64,000 nt of DNA from Phyto melanocephala (GCA_941918925.1 OW799233.1:130906833-130970832); one strand, 5' to 3'. Numbered from the stretch's first letter, positions 44,600 through 56,995 are shown. Notes: generated from the sequence alone by a model not told the origin. Numbers and translations: made by a program.

Positions 44600-45345
44600 T
44601 TTTTCTTGCTCAATAAGTAGGTTGGCGCGAAAGGGGATGCAGGAAGCAGTATCAGCCTCCTACACCCACACTTGTAGACCAATAAGGTACATTAAGTTTC
44701 CTTGTATATAGTAAAGATAGAAAAATCGATTTAAAAAAGAGAGAGAGAGCGAGGGTTGCCAAAGATATAATATATGAAAATAAGAGGTAGTTAGTAGGAA
44801 ATAGAATAGAAAAAATAAATACAGATTTCCTACGAGCCCCATTGCATGTTCACCAACCACGCGATCTCCATGATGAATCCAATAATCTTCCACAGTTTGC
44901 ACTCCAAAACATCACCCAACTCATCGTGAAATCGCTTACCTAGCCACTTTAGCCTGTGATTCTGTAGCTTTGGGCAGTAACCGACAACATGTTCCACAGT
45001 TTTCAGCTCCTCCTCATACTCACACATCCTACAATAATCCGGAGTGCCGCGATCCCATCTACTTATCCTAGCCCTCACAGGACAGTGCCCTGTTAAAACC
45101 CCAATGGTGGCCCCCAGACATACCATATCTGGGCCTAGAAGTAGCGTATAGTTCACCGAGTTCAACTTGGGCCTTTGACACACTGCAGTCTCTTCCGTCC
45201 CTCTACGCCATAATGATCCTGGTGGATACCCTCGCTCTAATACGCCCAAAATAGTACCCTAACGGAGGCCTCACCATATTCTTTTCGCTCGTCGAAATCA
45301 GGGCCGATCCACAGCGCGCAAGTTCGTCAGCAATTTCATTACTGA
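44600..45345 (-). mobile_element. 5'-truncated LINE (RNase H type)
   Basis: Begins inside the last RNase H motif (NEIADELARCGSAL, about 45340-45300) and ends in a 3' region with ACAAGTGTGGGTGTAGGAGG and CCCCTTTCGCGCCAACCTA. The 3' region matches the fragments at 60660-60745/62055-62240 and 17585-17705. At 44790-44797 it holds a single GTTAGTAG, the uninterrupted form of the P-element target at 60738. It is GC-richer than its surroundings. Confidence 0.75.
44830..45345 (-). pseudogene. LINE ORF2 C-terminal fragment with zinc knuckle
   Basis: Two frames join after RIRARVS. The first carries the end of RNase H (NEIADELARCG). The second (45249-44830) carries GVLTGHCPVRARISRW and the knuckle C-x2-C...H-x4-C in CRMCEYEEE...VEHVVGYC, followed by KWLGKRFHDEL and a C-terminal MQWGS stop. 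One frameshift and the lost 5' half make it dead. Confidence 0.7.
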
Positions 45346-45858
45346 ATAAAAAAAATACACAAAAATTGTGAAAAAATTTAGAAAAACTAGAAAATAAGCA
45401 ATAAAAATATTGGTATGAAAATTGCAATCAAAAATGTAAATAAATTTTTATTGCATTATGCTTCAATTAAACATAAAATGATAATTGGCAACAATCGTAC
45501 AATTCAGTCATACTATGTTACTCTTCGATTATGGTTACCACAACCATATTTTTTTTTTTTTTTTATAAATCATTAGCAGAACTAACCTTTGCACGCCTAT
45601 TGTCAAATATTGTAGTAAAAGGAAGTGGTTAATTCACACCTATTGTAAAAATGCTTCGGGTTCCATGTATATTTATATAAGAAAATAATTTAATGCCTAA
45701 TCGAACTTAAACAACGAAACCAATACATATTTTAGTAAAAAGATTATTCTATAGTGATTAAAACATTGCAATACATTTTATGATACAAAATTACTACACA
45801 AAATTGTTGGTGAGTATCCAAAACTCAAAACAGTGGAATATAGTGCTTTTACTTGTTT

Positions 45859-47878
45859 TATAGAAAATGCTAGTACAAGATTTACAATTAAATTTACAAT
45901 TAAATTTACATTCAATTTCTATTTAAATTTTTATCAAAACCGTTTCCGTTAATTTAAAAAAAAATTTGATTTTCGGTTTTTGAAACCAGCTATTTTTAAT
46001 TTTAATGAATCTTAATTTTCCGGGTTTTCAACCGGTTTTCCATTTCAAATTGTTCTATTAATATTTTTGTTTGCCTAAATAAATCTGTCCTAGTTTGTCA
46101 TTACAATTTTGGTTTTGCAATTTTTTAATTCTCTTTTGAAATGGTTTGTGGATAAAAAAGTTTTTATATCTTTTCCTTTAAACATGGGTGTCATTTAACA
46201 AAGAATATGAATGAGTTCTATGCCCTTGTTAGAACGTAGTGCAGTTCATTAATATAATCTCCTATAATGAGCTAATATCACCAATCTTTCACATAAATCT
46301 AATTACTTCACCATCAGTTAAACCCCGGCAATGTCACTTTTTCGTCATCTTTATTCTGCTGTTTATATTTATTTATAAAAATAATTGTATGTCAAATTCA
46401 ATCTAACATTAAATAAACTACTCATAACTTAAAAGAATACATTATTCATACAAAACTCTCGATAAATTTTTCATTCATTGGAAAACGGATGTAAAATAGT
46501 GAATAAAATCCTATAAATAAGCACAAAATGAAAATCCTTTGGAAATCTGAGAAAATATTCTTTAATATCCTTTTGTATTTTATTTTGTATGCAGACATAT
46601 AAAACATGAGGGACTTATAAAAAAATAGATTTGTGGCATTAACGTTGCACACATCTTGTAATAACATTTGTGTCATTTTCTTGTCATTTTCTCATCTTCC
46701 ATATCAGTGCACTCAAAAAAACGTTCACTCAGTTCCGTAACAAAAGTCTATAATCAGTTATATGACTTAGTGTCGCACTTACTTACTCGTACAAATATGT
46801 GTGTTTTGATGTGGGTGTCTTTAAATCTACAACAACGATGCATTTTCGTGCATAAAAGGTAAACACATTATAAAAACATTAGGGGAATTTTTTTATTTAA
46901 GACCTTTTTTATATTGACTTAAATATGCAGTGAATAAATAGATTGCATTTCCGTTTGTGATTTCTTTTTTGTTTTTTTTTTCACTTCGTAAAGCTTTAGA
47001 TTTTCCCGTGTAATAATGTGTGTATAATGCGGCCCATTGTTAAACAGTGTAAAATACTTTAACAGCAGTGGGAGAAAAAAAATAGCAAAGCTTTATGAGA
47101 AAGTAAATATAATCAATACATTATATTTACATGGTGTATTTAAATGCAATAAACGGTTTACTTTTGGCATAGTTTTAATTTGTTTTATTTTTTCACTCAT
47201 TTGTATTTTGCCTCTATTTATATTTACATATTTATAAATAAAAAGTAGATTCCATTTATAAAATCTTGTCTATACAATTATTGTATTTGTGTTTAGGGAC
47301 AAATTACTTTCGTTCTCAGGTAAGCACGTAAGACTATTAATATAAGTGCATTACAGGATAAAATCCTTTTTATTTTTTTTTTCTTCATTTTTGCGCTTTT
47401 ACTTTTCTTTTTGTAATTTTATTTAACACAAGAAAATATTTTACGCAAATCCTGTTAAAGCGCTATGTATGAGTTTGTTTTTATATATGAATGCTGGTAT
47501 GTTTTTGTTTTAAGAGCAGTCAGTGTGTTAGAAAGTGAATTGTATTATAATGGGTTTTTAAATAAATATGCAAATAAAGATACACATACACAGACGTACG
47601 TACATAAGTACATGTGTATGTCTACAGCTTTATTTCTTGTAAAAAAAGGTTATTTGTTTCAAACAATGATTTTTCTACAGAGTCAACTTGTGTTGTTTAT
47701 ATTAAGAAATAAAAATCGAATTTAATTTATTTTATTTTTTTTTTTTTTTTCTTATATAAAAAAATTCTTATGTTGTTCTTTCGTAATTGCCTCACTTCGC
47801 TTATTTTTTGTAAATGTTTGTGTTAACCCAACTAAAGTTTTTACGAAGAGAAAAATTTACCACTTACCACAAAACTGA
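45859..47878. other. AT-rich, no gene recognised
   Basis: Several 60-90 codon frames (46446, 46668, 47037, 47465) show no family resemblance and biased Phe/Tyr/Ile/Lys content. They are probably chance. Confidence 0.45.
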
Positions 47879-48230
47879 ATATGTGACCTTCTCCGAGAAA
47901 GGAACCTGGTGTGTCAAAATGAAGTTTTGAGAAAAACGCATTTAAAGTTTCATAACGCATTATCACTGTGAACACACCTTCAGTTAGTAGATGAGATTTG
48001 GTAAGGTTAGTTATGATTGGGTGCCGACTTTGGTGACGTCGTGCCTATGTGGTGACGTATTTAAAAGAAATTAATTTTTTTCTCATTTTTATCGATTTTC
48101 CCAAGTTTGTTTTGCACGTTTTTATGGGGTGAATAAATTTTTATCAGAAATCGAACTCCTTTCACTCTTTAGTCCAAACCCGTTTTTCGACACGCGACAA
48201 GGTCCCTTTTCTGGGAGAAGGTCCATATGC
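47879..48230. mobile_element. MITE of about 350 bp
   Basis: Left ATGTGACCTTCTCCGAGAAA and, as reverse complement of the right end, CATATGGACCTTCTCCCAGA. Both continue AAGG-ACCT, giving an imperfect inverted repeat of about 40 bp. Non-coding interior. Confidence 0.6.
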
Positions 48231-48374
48231 TACTAAATTTTTACAGCGGAGAACTCATGAAATAGTCTTTAGTTTTTAGGAAATCAATTTTAAAAAATCA
48301 ACTAAAACATTTTTCCTGAAAAACTATAAAAGCAGACATAAGCAGTTTTTTCTTATTACCACAGGAAAGTCATC

Positions 48375-48852
48375 AGCTACGAATCGCACTTTCAGCTGCG
48401 CTGATAACGAAATTCTTGTGGCAGGAAATTGAAGATGAGGGCCTCGCCGTGGTGATGGCGGTAGTTCCAATAATTGCTCTTTTGCGCAAAAAATATAATG
48501 GCCGTGTTATCTGACGTCGTGGCAATGATAATTGGACGCTTCGACTATGTGATTTACCATCGCTAGATTTCATTCTTTGGGTTATTTATAAGAAAAAGTA
48601 TACGCCAAGAAGCCAAAAATAATTCAGCAGCTAAAGGATGAGCTTATTTGGCACATTTACACATTAAATCTAAATTATGTCTGAGTATCATTGAAAATAT
48701 GGACCCAGTATGCCACCGAAGCTGTGGCCGATATTTTAACACAAATTTTTCATAGATCCTTCAATCATAATAAAAAATATTGAGCTAATTTTCTAAAACC
48801 AATTTGTTTTATATACAAATAACATCATGCATTTAGGTTGGACCACCCTGTA
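48375..48852 (+). pseudogene. mariner transposase C-terminal remnant
   Basis: The plus-strand translation near 48540-48640 reads LRLCDLPSLDFILWVIYKKK then YAKKPKIIQQLKDEL. This corresponds to the third-aspartate block (family LTPLDFFLWG) and the helix after it. The end ACCACCCTGTATAAT at 48843 resembles a mariner terminus (CACCCTGTA). No N-terminal half or left terminus was found. Confidence 0.6.
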
Positions 48853-48862
48853 TAATTTAATC

Positions 48863-50760
48863 TTAGAAAACATTATTTGTAATGTGTATAAATGCGGCTG
48901 TTTCTATACACTCCATTTTATTGATTTGTCTATTTGCTGTCTGCCCATGTGCAAATATATGTTTTTGTGTTTCTTTTCTTTCTTTATAATCCATCCTGTT
49001 TTTCATTTTGTCTAAATGCAAATTTTACTCAAACCAATGCGTTGAAATTTGTCATTTTAAATAGTTTAAACACAAGTTTATTTAAATTGAAACTTTTTGC
49101 TTTTTCAATTCGTAAAATATTCACTTTTTGTTGGTTTTAGTATTTCTTTTTATTTTCATCATCCCCCATCATCATCGTCTAAATCTATCAAAAGGATTTT
49201 TTTTATTAAAAAACAAATACTCTTTTTTATCTTAAAAGGAATTAACGTTAACGAACTTAAGTACCATTATCTGGGATTTACATGTTTACACACGTTCAAA
49301 GTGCAGACAAAAACCAAGGCAAAAAAGTTTTTAAAAGGAAAACGGAAAACACTTAAGTTAAATCAAATGCTAAAGTATTTGAATACTGGCACATGGAGTC
49401 AAAACACTAGACTTACTAGCGGATTTTAGAAAACATTCTTTTGGGGCCAGTGAATATTGTACAACAAGCACAAAAGACAAATGCAATTTCCACTCGTCTA
49501 GAATGAACGCTTTCAGCAAATTACTAGTTTAAAGGGTTTCTAAGTGTTGGTGATGATGTATGTATGGTGAACTGGTAAACATATAGCCAGGGAAAAACAA
49601 ACCAAAAAAGCAATACCCAAAAAATAGTTGTATAAAAAAAATACAAACGATGCAGTTTAGCGTTTAAATTTGTATTAACAGATCAAACACTAAAGTGTAT
49701 TAGTGAGTAAGATGATGGCAAATATGGGTGTTTCCATGCAAAGTAAGATGCAGTGAAAGATGGTATTTTATATTTTATTCAACTATTGGTTTTTTTAGTT
49801 TACAAAAGCCTAGAAGCACTCATAAATCAAAATTTATGTTCTGTTAGTTTGATAAATATGTTGGGTTAGCCATCCTTTACTATTGTAGGTAGTACGTTGT
49901 CTTCTTTCGGCTTGAATGTGGTTTGATTAACGTCAGCACCATTAACGAATATCATAATCTGATCGCGGTTTTACCACGGGGTTGAGTTTCTGACGATTAA
50001 CTACCTTCTGTTGTGTGACAACTTGTGCAACTCAATCATGACCACATGTGGCAATTCTTCCTACATTATTCTCTTTGACTATAGAAATCCCTATTTCGTC
50101 ATTGACTAAGTAACTAATAAACTACATCTTTTAAAATGCACTAGCGTCCGAATCATAAATGGTTGAACTCTTTAAGCATTAGTCATTAAACCACGACCGA
50201 ATGTTTTTTCCAGCTTAAAAAAATTAAGCCAGAGACAACACGTGTACTCCAAAGATATCTCCCCAATAACCAGTCCACAACAAGTTCTAAAAGCTTACTG
50301 ATTCCTGAGGCACCAGCAAATTTCCTAAACAGAGTCTTAGTTCTCTATATCCCGGACTGATGACAGGAGCCTGGGTGGAAGTTTTGTTTTAGACTAAGTT
50401 CTCAAAAGTAGAAAAGGGGTTTTGTAATTTTTAAAATCTCATTAATTTTTTTAGAACTAACCATTGTACTTTATGTCATGCACCTTCTTGCAGCAACGAA
50501 GAGCGCCATTAAATTCATTGCAGATTTTTTTTCTTGGCTCTATATCAAATCATTACTGCTATTGCCTTATACAGGATAATTTTTAAATCAAGTCAGCATT
50601 TTGACTAAATGACAGCTTTTAGCTTTTGTCCGGAGAGGACAATGAACAAATAACTTTCTGAGTGCAATAATCTCTAAGTTAAAAACTGGAAAAACTTTTG
50701 ATATAACACGAGTCTAATGTATACATCTGTTATCATTTCAATTAAAATAATTCGTAATTG
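48863..50760. other. AT-rich, no gene recognised
   Basis: Open frames at 48827-49429 lack family features. The less AT-rich stretch 49860-50340 might be an old retroelement, but I could not read a convincing protein from either strand. Confidence 0.35.
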
Positions 50761-50782
50761 TTGATATCATGAAAGTCTCGCT

Positions 50783-50820
50783 CGTATCCTGATCCCTTGT
50801 TCGTATCCTGATCCCTTGTG
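50783..50820 (+). repeat. Short tandem duplication
   Basis: CGTATCCTGATCCCTTGT occurs twice in succession, separated by one base. It is a recent-looking slippage or repair duplication. Confidence 0.75.
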
Positions 50821-51034
50821 GAACATAACCTTACGATACTCAGAAAACAGACAATCAAATTCATTGCCAATCAAATTGTTCAGTTCTGGAAATCAAACTT
50901 CTCTTTTGTATTACAAAAATCGTCATTTCTAATTGATTACTTTACATTGATATTCCGACACATAATTCGTTGAAAACAAGCACAAAATTCTACCAGAACT
51001 AAACTATACTATTGAAAGCAATTATAATTCTCAC

Positions 51035-51300
51035 AACCGATACTGTTTTTTCTGTGCATACAAATATAAAATCGCAAATTTAAACTTAAATATCAATTTA
51101 TAAATTTTTTCACTTTTTAGAACAAGATAAATCTGTCATAGACAGTCCCATAAATAAATTGTAACCGATACTGTTTCTTCTGTGCATACGAAAACAAAAT
51201 CGCCATTTTTAACATGAATATCAAGCGACTAATGTTTTCAATTTTTAGAACAAGATAAAACTGTTATAGAGTATCCCATAAACAAATTGAAAGTTCCATA
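51035..51300 (+). repeat. Two-copy tandem duplication, 128-bp unit
   Basis: AACCGATACTGTTT begins at 51035 and again at 51163. Both units continue with TCTGTGCATAC, AACATGAATATCAA-like sequence, TTTTTAGAACAAGATAAA and CCCATAAA. Divergence between the units is about 20%, so it is not recent. Confidence 0.75.
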
Positions 51301-52952
51301 CAACATCTTTACACACATGAAGGGGCAACAAAACTTAGCAAAAAATCATTGAAAGGATAAAATTTTGCATCAGTGATTTATACGCAGATATGGAAATTTA
51401 AAAAAAAATCTACCAAAAAAACTTCTGTTAATTTGCAAAGGGTTTTACAGTGTGAGCGGTAAGATATCAAACTCTAATTATATAGGTGTGTAAAGTATCG
51501 ACTTTTCGACATTGCAAAAATTTTAGCTGCTATGTATCCAAGTGATCTAATTTTTAAATACTCTGCCATATAAAATTTGCTAAATTTTAACAATAGTCTT
51601 TGTGATATTAACTTAAATACCATTTGACATTTAAAACTAATTACATAGCAAAGGTTTGTGGCATCTTGTGTAGGTATCACAAGCTAATAATATGTCAAGT
51701 TAAATCTTTCAAACATTTTTTAACGTACTGCGATAAATCAACTACATCGCATTCTGCTTAATACAAAACTTCACCAATACACTTTGTTTAAGCTTTATCA
51801 TACGGAAGTGATTCTAAGTCACATAACTTGCCATAATGATTAGACATCAAAGACTGAATAATGATAAATGAATGTGGAAGACGTGATCAAACGACGTAAC
51901 CTCCAAAAACTGTCAACCCTTAATGGAAATCCATTTATATCACTGCACTCCTCTAATAACAGAAACACATCAGCATCCATTTAAAATTCTTTTCTCACTG
52001 ATGCAAGCGAAAAAATAAAAAAAAAAAATATTAAACAAAGTGGCACAAAAACAGTGCCAAAGAATTTTCCTTAATGGACAAAAATTCTATTTTTAATCTG
52101 TTTCTGCAATATCATGAATTTTTTTTTTTTTATTTTGTGTAGCTGTCTGCGAATATTTAAATGTTCCACTGTATATATGAAATTTTTTAATAAAATCGGA
52201 AAAAGAAATTAAATAATTGGATTTTCTTATAAATGAAAATAAAAGAAAACAAAATACCCCTGATTTGATTTAAAAATTATCAGTTGTGATTGATATTTAT
52301 ATTTGTTTTTTCTTTGTGTTCCATAATGAATTAAAATCAAGGATCGAGATTTTTTATTTAAAAACAGGCTTTCAGCTATAAATTTTAATTTTTCAATTTT
52401 CAAAGAAAACCCACAGGCAATTTAATTTAAATGCTAATTTATTATTGTTGTTGCCATTGCTACCGTTGTTGCTCTCAGTGACTGTAATAAAAACATACTC
52501 GTGCATAATTAATGTAAATATTTAAATTATTTATCTTTTCTCTCTCAGTTTAGATGTTAGAACATTATTAGGGTGCTGCAGTTGAATAATTTTTAGTTTT
52601 TATTTTCTTAACTTTAGGATTGCAGTTTTTAATCAAGGAATTTTTAACTTTAAATCATACACATTGATACAGCTTATCTAGTTATATATCGTCATATGAT
52701 TTCAATAAAGCCCTAAGTTACATTGCACAAAGTCTTACAGGAGACGCAAAAGCTCTCGAATATGAAAGGGCTTACGTTAGTTAAAAAATGGTTTTGGTAA
52801 TCTTAAGGAAGAGTATTGTTAGTTTCTTCATTAATGAAATGAAAAATATAGTTTTTATTTAAATTTTGTTTTATTTTTACCTTAAAACGTAAAAAAAAAT
52901 CAACAAACAAAAGTTAAAACATAAAACACACTACATGACAATTACGCATAAG
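51301..52952. other. AT-rich, no gene recognised
   Basis: No supported feature was found. Confidence 0.45.
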
Positions 52953-53833
52953 TAAAGGGTCCGCCATCTAACGTTTTTTTTTAACTTTTGCCTATTCTAT
53001 TTCGTGAATGGTAACACTTAGATGATATCTGATTTGAGAGATAATTATTTTTATCCTTCCGCTGAACGAATATGGTTGTGTATACGCTTGAACAACGCTG
53101 GGAAATATTGCGACATTACTTTGGCCGATTATGCCAAAAAAATCATCTTTTCAGATGAAGCTCATTTTGATCTTGGCGGGTATGTAAACTAGCAAAATTG
53201 TCCCATTTGGGGCACAGAAAACCTGCACGCATACATTAAAAAGCCTATACACCCAAAACAAGTCACTGTTTGGTTCGGATCTTGGTCTAGAGGCATAATT
53301 GGGCCATTTTTCTTTGAAAATAAGCAAGGAGTGACCGTAGTCAATGGCGATTGTTATCGGGCCATGTTGAACGAATTTTTGTTCACAAAGATTGAAGAGG
53401 AGGATATTGGCAACATTTGGTTTCAACAGGACGGCGCTACGTGCCACTCAGCTGAAGCTACACTTGATGTTTTGCGCCCTGTTTTTGAAAATCTCATTAT
53501 CAGCCGCAGAGCTGTTGTCGTATGGACACGCAGCTGCGATTTGACACCGTTGGACTTTTATTTGTGGGGTACCGTCAAAGATATGTGTAGCACCAACAAG
53601 GTAGAGACAATTGACGTTTTAAAGGACAATATTCGTGAAGCCATTGTTGAAATACAGCTGCACACAATCGATAATGTGCTTAAAAAATGGACCGATAGTG
53701 TAGGCTAGTGCATGGCCAGTCAAGGCAGCCATATGAATAAAATTATTTTCCATTATTAACCGGAAGGATTGTACTTTCAAATTAAAGTTTTTTTACAGCA
53801 TTTAAAAAAAAAAAAGTTATTTGGCGGACCTTA
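52953..53833 (+). mobile_element. mariner element, internally deleted, distinct lineage
   Basis: Ends TAAAGGGTCCGCCATCTAAC and, inverted, TAAGGTCCGCCAAATAACTT, giving about 27 bp of imperfect inverted repeat with TA at each edge. At 881 bp it is shorter than a full mariner because the transposase middle is missing. Its terminal repeats and protein differ from the elements at 4058 and 55745, so it is a separate family. Confidence 0.8.
53072..53708 (+). pseudogene. mariner transposase, catalytic half nearly intact
   Basis: The ATG at 53072 encodes VVYTLEQRWEILRHYF, the first helix-turn-helix helices, then jumps after a frameshift to KKIIFSDEAHFDLGGYV (first Asp). A stop interrupts QNCPIWG. From 53331 to 53708 the frame is open through VNGDCYRAML, WFQQDGATCHSA (second Asp), DLTPLDFYLWG (third Asp, 40 residues after the second) and the C-terminal helix. 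A full protein would be about 350 residues; some 100 N-terminal residues of DNA-binding domain are absent. Not functional as it stands. Confidence 0.8.
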
Positions 53834-54827
53834 CATCTGTGGCTTAGAGCTAAAAAAACCAATGTCAAAATATTTACTTTTGAAACAATTGGAATTGAAC
53901 TTAAGCTTTTACAGTTATAATAATAATACATTTTCAATATTTGTCATACAAAACTTTTCTCTATTAAAACTTATATTTTTGAAAAAAATTGAATTTTTTT
54001 TAGCAAATTTTTGGCCTTTTATTTCTATCGAAAAGGACTTGTTACTTAAAAAAATAATAAGAAAAATGAAAATAGCGAAAAGCGAAAATAGCGTAAAGAG
54101 AAATATAAAAAAATCTTCAAAATAATTAACTTGATGTTGTTTTGCTCTTCCCTTCTTTCTCTACACTGCTCGTCCTAAAAAAAAATTCATGATATTTTAA
54201 GTCATTGTATATATCAGGTATTAGTAGTTGACTACACGGAACGATTGAAACCAACGACATTCTCATCCATGTAGCTGTGCAACCTCTCGTCGTCTATGTG
54301 CTTATTGCATCATTTATAAATTCTCTCTTTTGTCGTGGCCTGTTCTATAGGGTCTAAATGTTATAATGTACAACAACAAATTTTTATCGGTATATTTCTT
54401 TAAAAAATAACTTTTAGCGTAGATAAAATAATTACCTGCTTAGTGTTTCTTTTGGTCTCTTCAAATGTAAAGCCTCGAAAAAATTTGGATGCAATATCTA
54501 AATTGATTTCAGTGCAAAAAAAATTTTAATGTCTATTTCTACATCCAACTTGTAATTGTATTATATTTCCTTATTTTAGTTTTGGAATAATTTTTTCAAT
54601 ATTATTAAAAAGATTACAATTTAATTTAATTAAATGTTCTAGAAAGTTTAATAATAGAAAAATTAACTTAAGCCAGAATAAAAGTGATTTATTATAAATT
54701 TAAGAATAAAAAGTTCGAATAAATATTAACTTATATTAATTTTTATGTTGATAAAAAGTTAAAATACTCTACATAGATTAAATTAATGAAATATGAGTAT
54801 AATACGCCTACCTTTGCGGCCAACTAG
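53834..54827. other. AT-rich, no gene recognised
   Basis: The 118-codon frame at 53769-54125 begins inside the mariner 3' end and is Lys/Phe/Leu-rich without family features. It is considered chance. Confidence 0.45.
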
Positions 54828-55185
54828 TAAAGCTCTTAACACATAGGCGACAGCAGGCAGCCAGCAGCAATATGTCAAAAATAAAATCCATGTGTTTAAA
54901 TGAAAACGATTATTTTGACGGCAGCACAGCAGCACGACTGCACAACAGCATTTCGTCGTTCTCAAATTATTGTGTTCTCTAGGTATATGTTTTATGTGTC
55001 ACATAGAACACAATAACTTGTGAACGATGATTTGCTGCTGCTGGCCACTTAGGCTATTTTCTATTTTGACGGGCAGCAATAAACAAATACAGTGTTGCCA
55101 TTATATATATTAAATTGGAAAAATAAGAATAACATTTGAAGCCGTGAAGTTGTGAGGTCTGCTGTCGTCTATGTATTTAAAGCTT
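54828..55185. mobile_element. Foldback-like inverted-repeat element
   Basis: Outer arms: AAGCTCTTAACACATAGGCG then ACAGCAGGC at left, and inverted AAGCTTTAAATACATAGACG then ACAGCAGAC at right. Inner arms near 54940-54980 and 55005-55045 share GTCGTTCTCAAATTATTGTG in imperfect inverted form. The whole approximates a palindrome of about 360 bp, with CAGCAG-rich segments. Non-coding. Confidence 0.6.
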
Positions 55186-55195
55186 AAGAATGACT

Positions 55196-55680
55196 TGTAG
55201 GTAAGGTAAGGTTGAAAAAGACGGGCACCAAAATCCTAAACCCATAACAGTTGTACACGTATGTCGCATTGGCATGTTGTGCGCTCTATAGGAATGAAAA
55301 ATTTCGCTAATGAAACCATAATTCTAATTTCTTCAACGTATAATATCGACTAGGTCAAAAACCTAATTTCCTCAATGTAATCATTTATCGATCTCAAATT
55401 TGAATCTCTCAGGCATTTCAAGTTTGACATAGTATCCACTTAAAAGTGTTCGCGATTAATACGCCTTAATGCAGGGCATTGACAAAGGTAATGTACCAAA
55501 GTCTCTTCCTCCTCCTAGCATGCGCTACAAGTCGTTTCATTCGACAGTCCCATGCGAGCTAGATGAGTTTTCATTTTCGTGTGACCCGTTATCACACCAG
55601 TTAATCTCCTAAACATAGTTTCAGAATTTTCTTCGACTTCCAAAGATTTAGGTCACTCTATAGTATGTTCGTCGCTTTAC
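55196..55680 (-). mobile_element. LINE 3' fragment with zinc-knuckle remnant
   Basis: The plus strand begins GTAGGTAAGGTAAGGTT, a CTTAC/AACCT-type tail on the minus strand. Upstream on the minus strand the reading MGLSNETTCSAC then EEEETLVHYLCQCPALRR is a C-x2-C...H-x4-C knuckle of the RNase H-type LINEs, with one stop. It shares its 3' region with 35942-36135. Confidence 0.7.
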
Positions 55681-55744
55681 CGACATTTGCATTCTGCCAT
55701 TTTCTGACGTGTTCCTCCATTGACCAAACTTTTACTTTTACTTG

Positions 55745-56691
55745 TAAAGCGTGATTTTTTAAGCGTAGTTTTTTTAAATATCTTATAAAACACTCAAATC
55801 TCTATCATATTTTCAAAATTTTTATTGGAATCGATAAATTAGTCTTTGGCATTTACTTTTTAAAAATTACTTCATCTAAATGTTGCCCGCGGCTCCTGTT
55901 CAAATGGTCCATTCGTAAGGTCCAATTTTGCATCGCTTTTTTGAGCATTTCGGCCTGTATTCCATGAATAACACGTGTTATGTTATACTCTAAGGCTTTA
56001 ATCGTGTTCGGCTTTTCCACAAAGACCAACGACTTCACATAACCCCACAAGAAATAGCCAAGAGGCGTCAAATCACATGATCTTGGCGGACAACTCACAG
56101 GGCCATTTCGGGAGATAAACTGCTCACCAAATTCATCCTTTAATATGTCCATTGTCTCACGAACAGTGTGGTATGTGGCACCGTCTTAATGAAACCATAT
56201 ATCAACCAAATCGAACTCAGCAAATTGAAGCAAAAAAAGTCGCATATTATGGCTCGATATCATTCGCCGTTGACGGTAACGTTTCCTCTACGGTCATCTT
56301 TCAAAAAAAATGGACCGATAATGCCACCAGCCCATAAACCACATCAAGCTATCGTTTTTACGGGATGCATCAGTAACTCTTGTACGGCATGTGGCTGTTC
56401 TTCACCCCAGATGCGACAGTTTTGCTTGTTTACGCATCCATTTAGCCAGAAATGAGCCTCATCGCTGAACACAACTTTTCGACAAAACAGTGAATTTCCA
56501 TCGAGATGTTGTAAGCACGAATTTTGATAATAAATTTCAACGATTTGCAGACGTTGCTCGTTTGTGAGTTTCTCCATGATGAAATGGTAGGGTATACTGA
56601 ACACTTTTCACTTTCACAGATGTAGTTTGGACACAATTACCAACCAGTGCTGCCAGCCCGAAAAACATAATTCATAAAAAATCACCCTTTA
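55745..56691 (-). mobile_element. Deleted rosa-like mariner, copy 2
   Basis: Right terminus (5' end on the minus strand) TAAAGGGTGATTTTTTATGA; other terminus TAAAGCGTGATTTTTTAAGC. Same family as 4058-4977, better preserved. It is internally deleted between the N-terminal helix and the DDE domain at nearly the same place as copy 1. At 947 bp it may represent a mobilised deletion derivative rather than independent decay. Confidence 0.82.
55853..56604 (-). pseudogene. rosa-like mariner transposase, deleted, copy 2
   Basis: The minus strand begins MEKLTNEQRLQIVEIYYQNS (first helix-turn-helix helices) near 56577, then fuses to QHLDGNSLFCRKVVFSDEAH (first Asp). The frame holds to the HPVKTIA segment at 56344, then shifts. 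The second frame (from 56152) has the helix MDILKDEF, ISRNGPVS and CDLTPLGYFLWGY, in which the third catalytic Asp is Gly. It ends RGQHLDEVIFKK. Spacing from the second Asp is about 41 residues (rosa/DD41D). Frameshift, lost Asp and deleted DNA-binding domain rule out activity. Confidence 0.75.
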
Positions 56692-56995
56692 TATTGCCTA
56701 TCAAAACAACAAAATGTTTCAATACAAATTTAAAAAGAAATCCCTTCCACTCAAACGTTGCACTCTTATTAAAGGGGTTTTATTTTATTTTTTTTCAGAG
56801 ATAATTTTTCTTAATTGTATCTAGATTTATATACTGACGCTTGGTCGGGTGCTAATATATAGTATAAAGTTAGAAAACAATATCAAATCTTAATTTTTTT
56901 GTAACTAAACAAACCACTCCCCATGAGTCTTCGTCTTTTATAAGGAAATTTTATGATAGCAAACATAACCTCTAAATAAAATTTTTTCCTATAAA
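56692..56995. other. AT-rich, no gene recognised
   Basis: No supported feature was found. Confidence 0.45.

Larger units (their letters stand above)
43428..45858 (+). mobile_element. Element N, copy 2, with nested LINE
   Basis: Left end GTACCCACCACCAAAAAAAT corresponds to the N left end. Right end (45805-45858) has TTGTTGGTGAGTATCCAAAA, AGTGGAATATAGTGCTTTTA and CTTGT, a decayed N/M end. Repeated sub-segments inside carry CGCCCACTT and CCACCTCCTATATAG. The LINE fragment 44600-45345 is inserted within it. Confidence 0.5.

Noticed and set aside
49097..49429. 110-codon frame
   Set aside because: Phe/Lys/Ser-rich, no recognisable domain, no start or splice context supporting a gene.
49860..50340. 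Possible gypsy/Pao pol remnant
   Set aside because: Some short peptides looked suggestive, but no motif series could be read in order on either strand.
53769..54125. 118-codon frame downstream of the mariner transposase
   Set aside because: Starts inside the mariner terminal region and has only AT-driven amino-acid bias.
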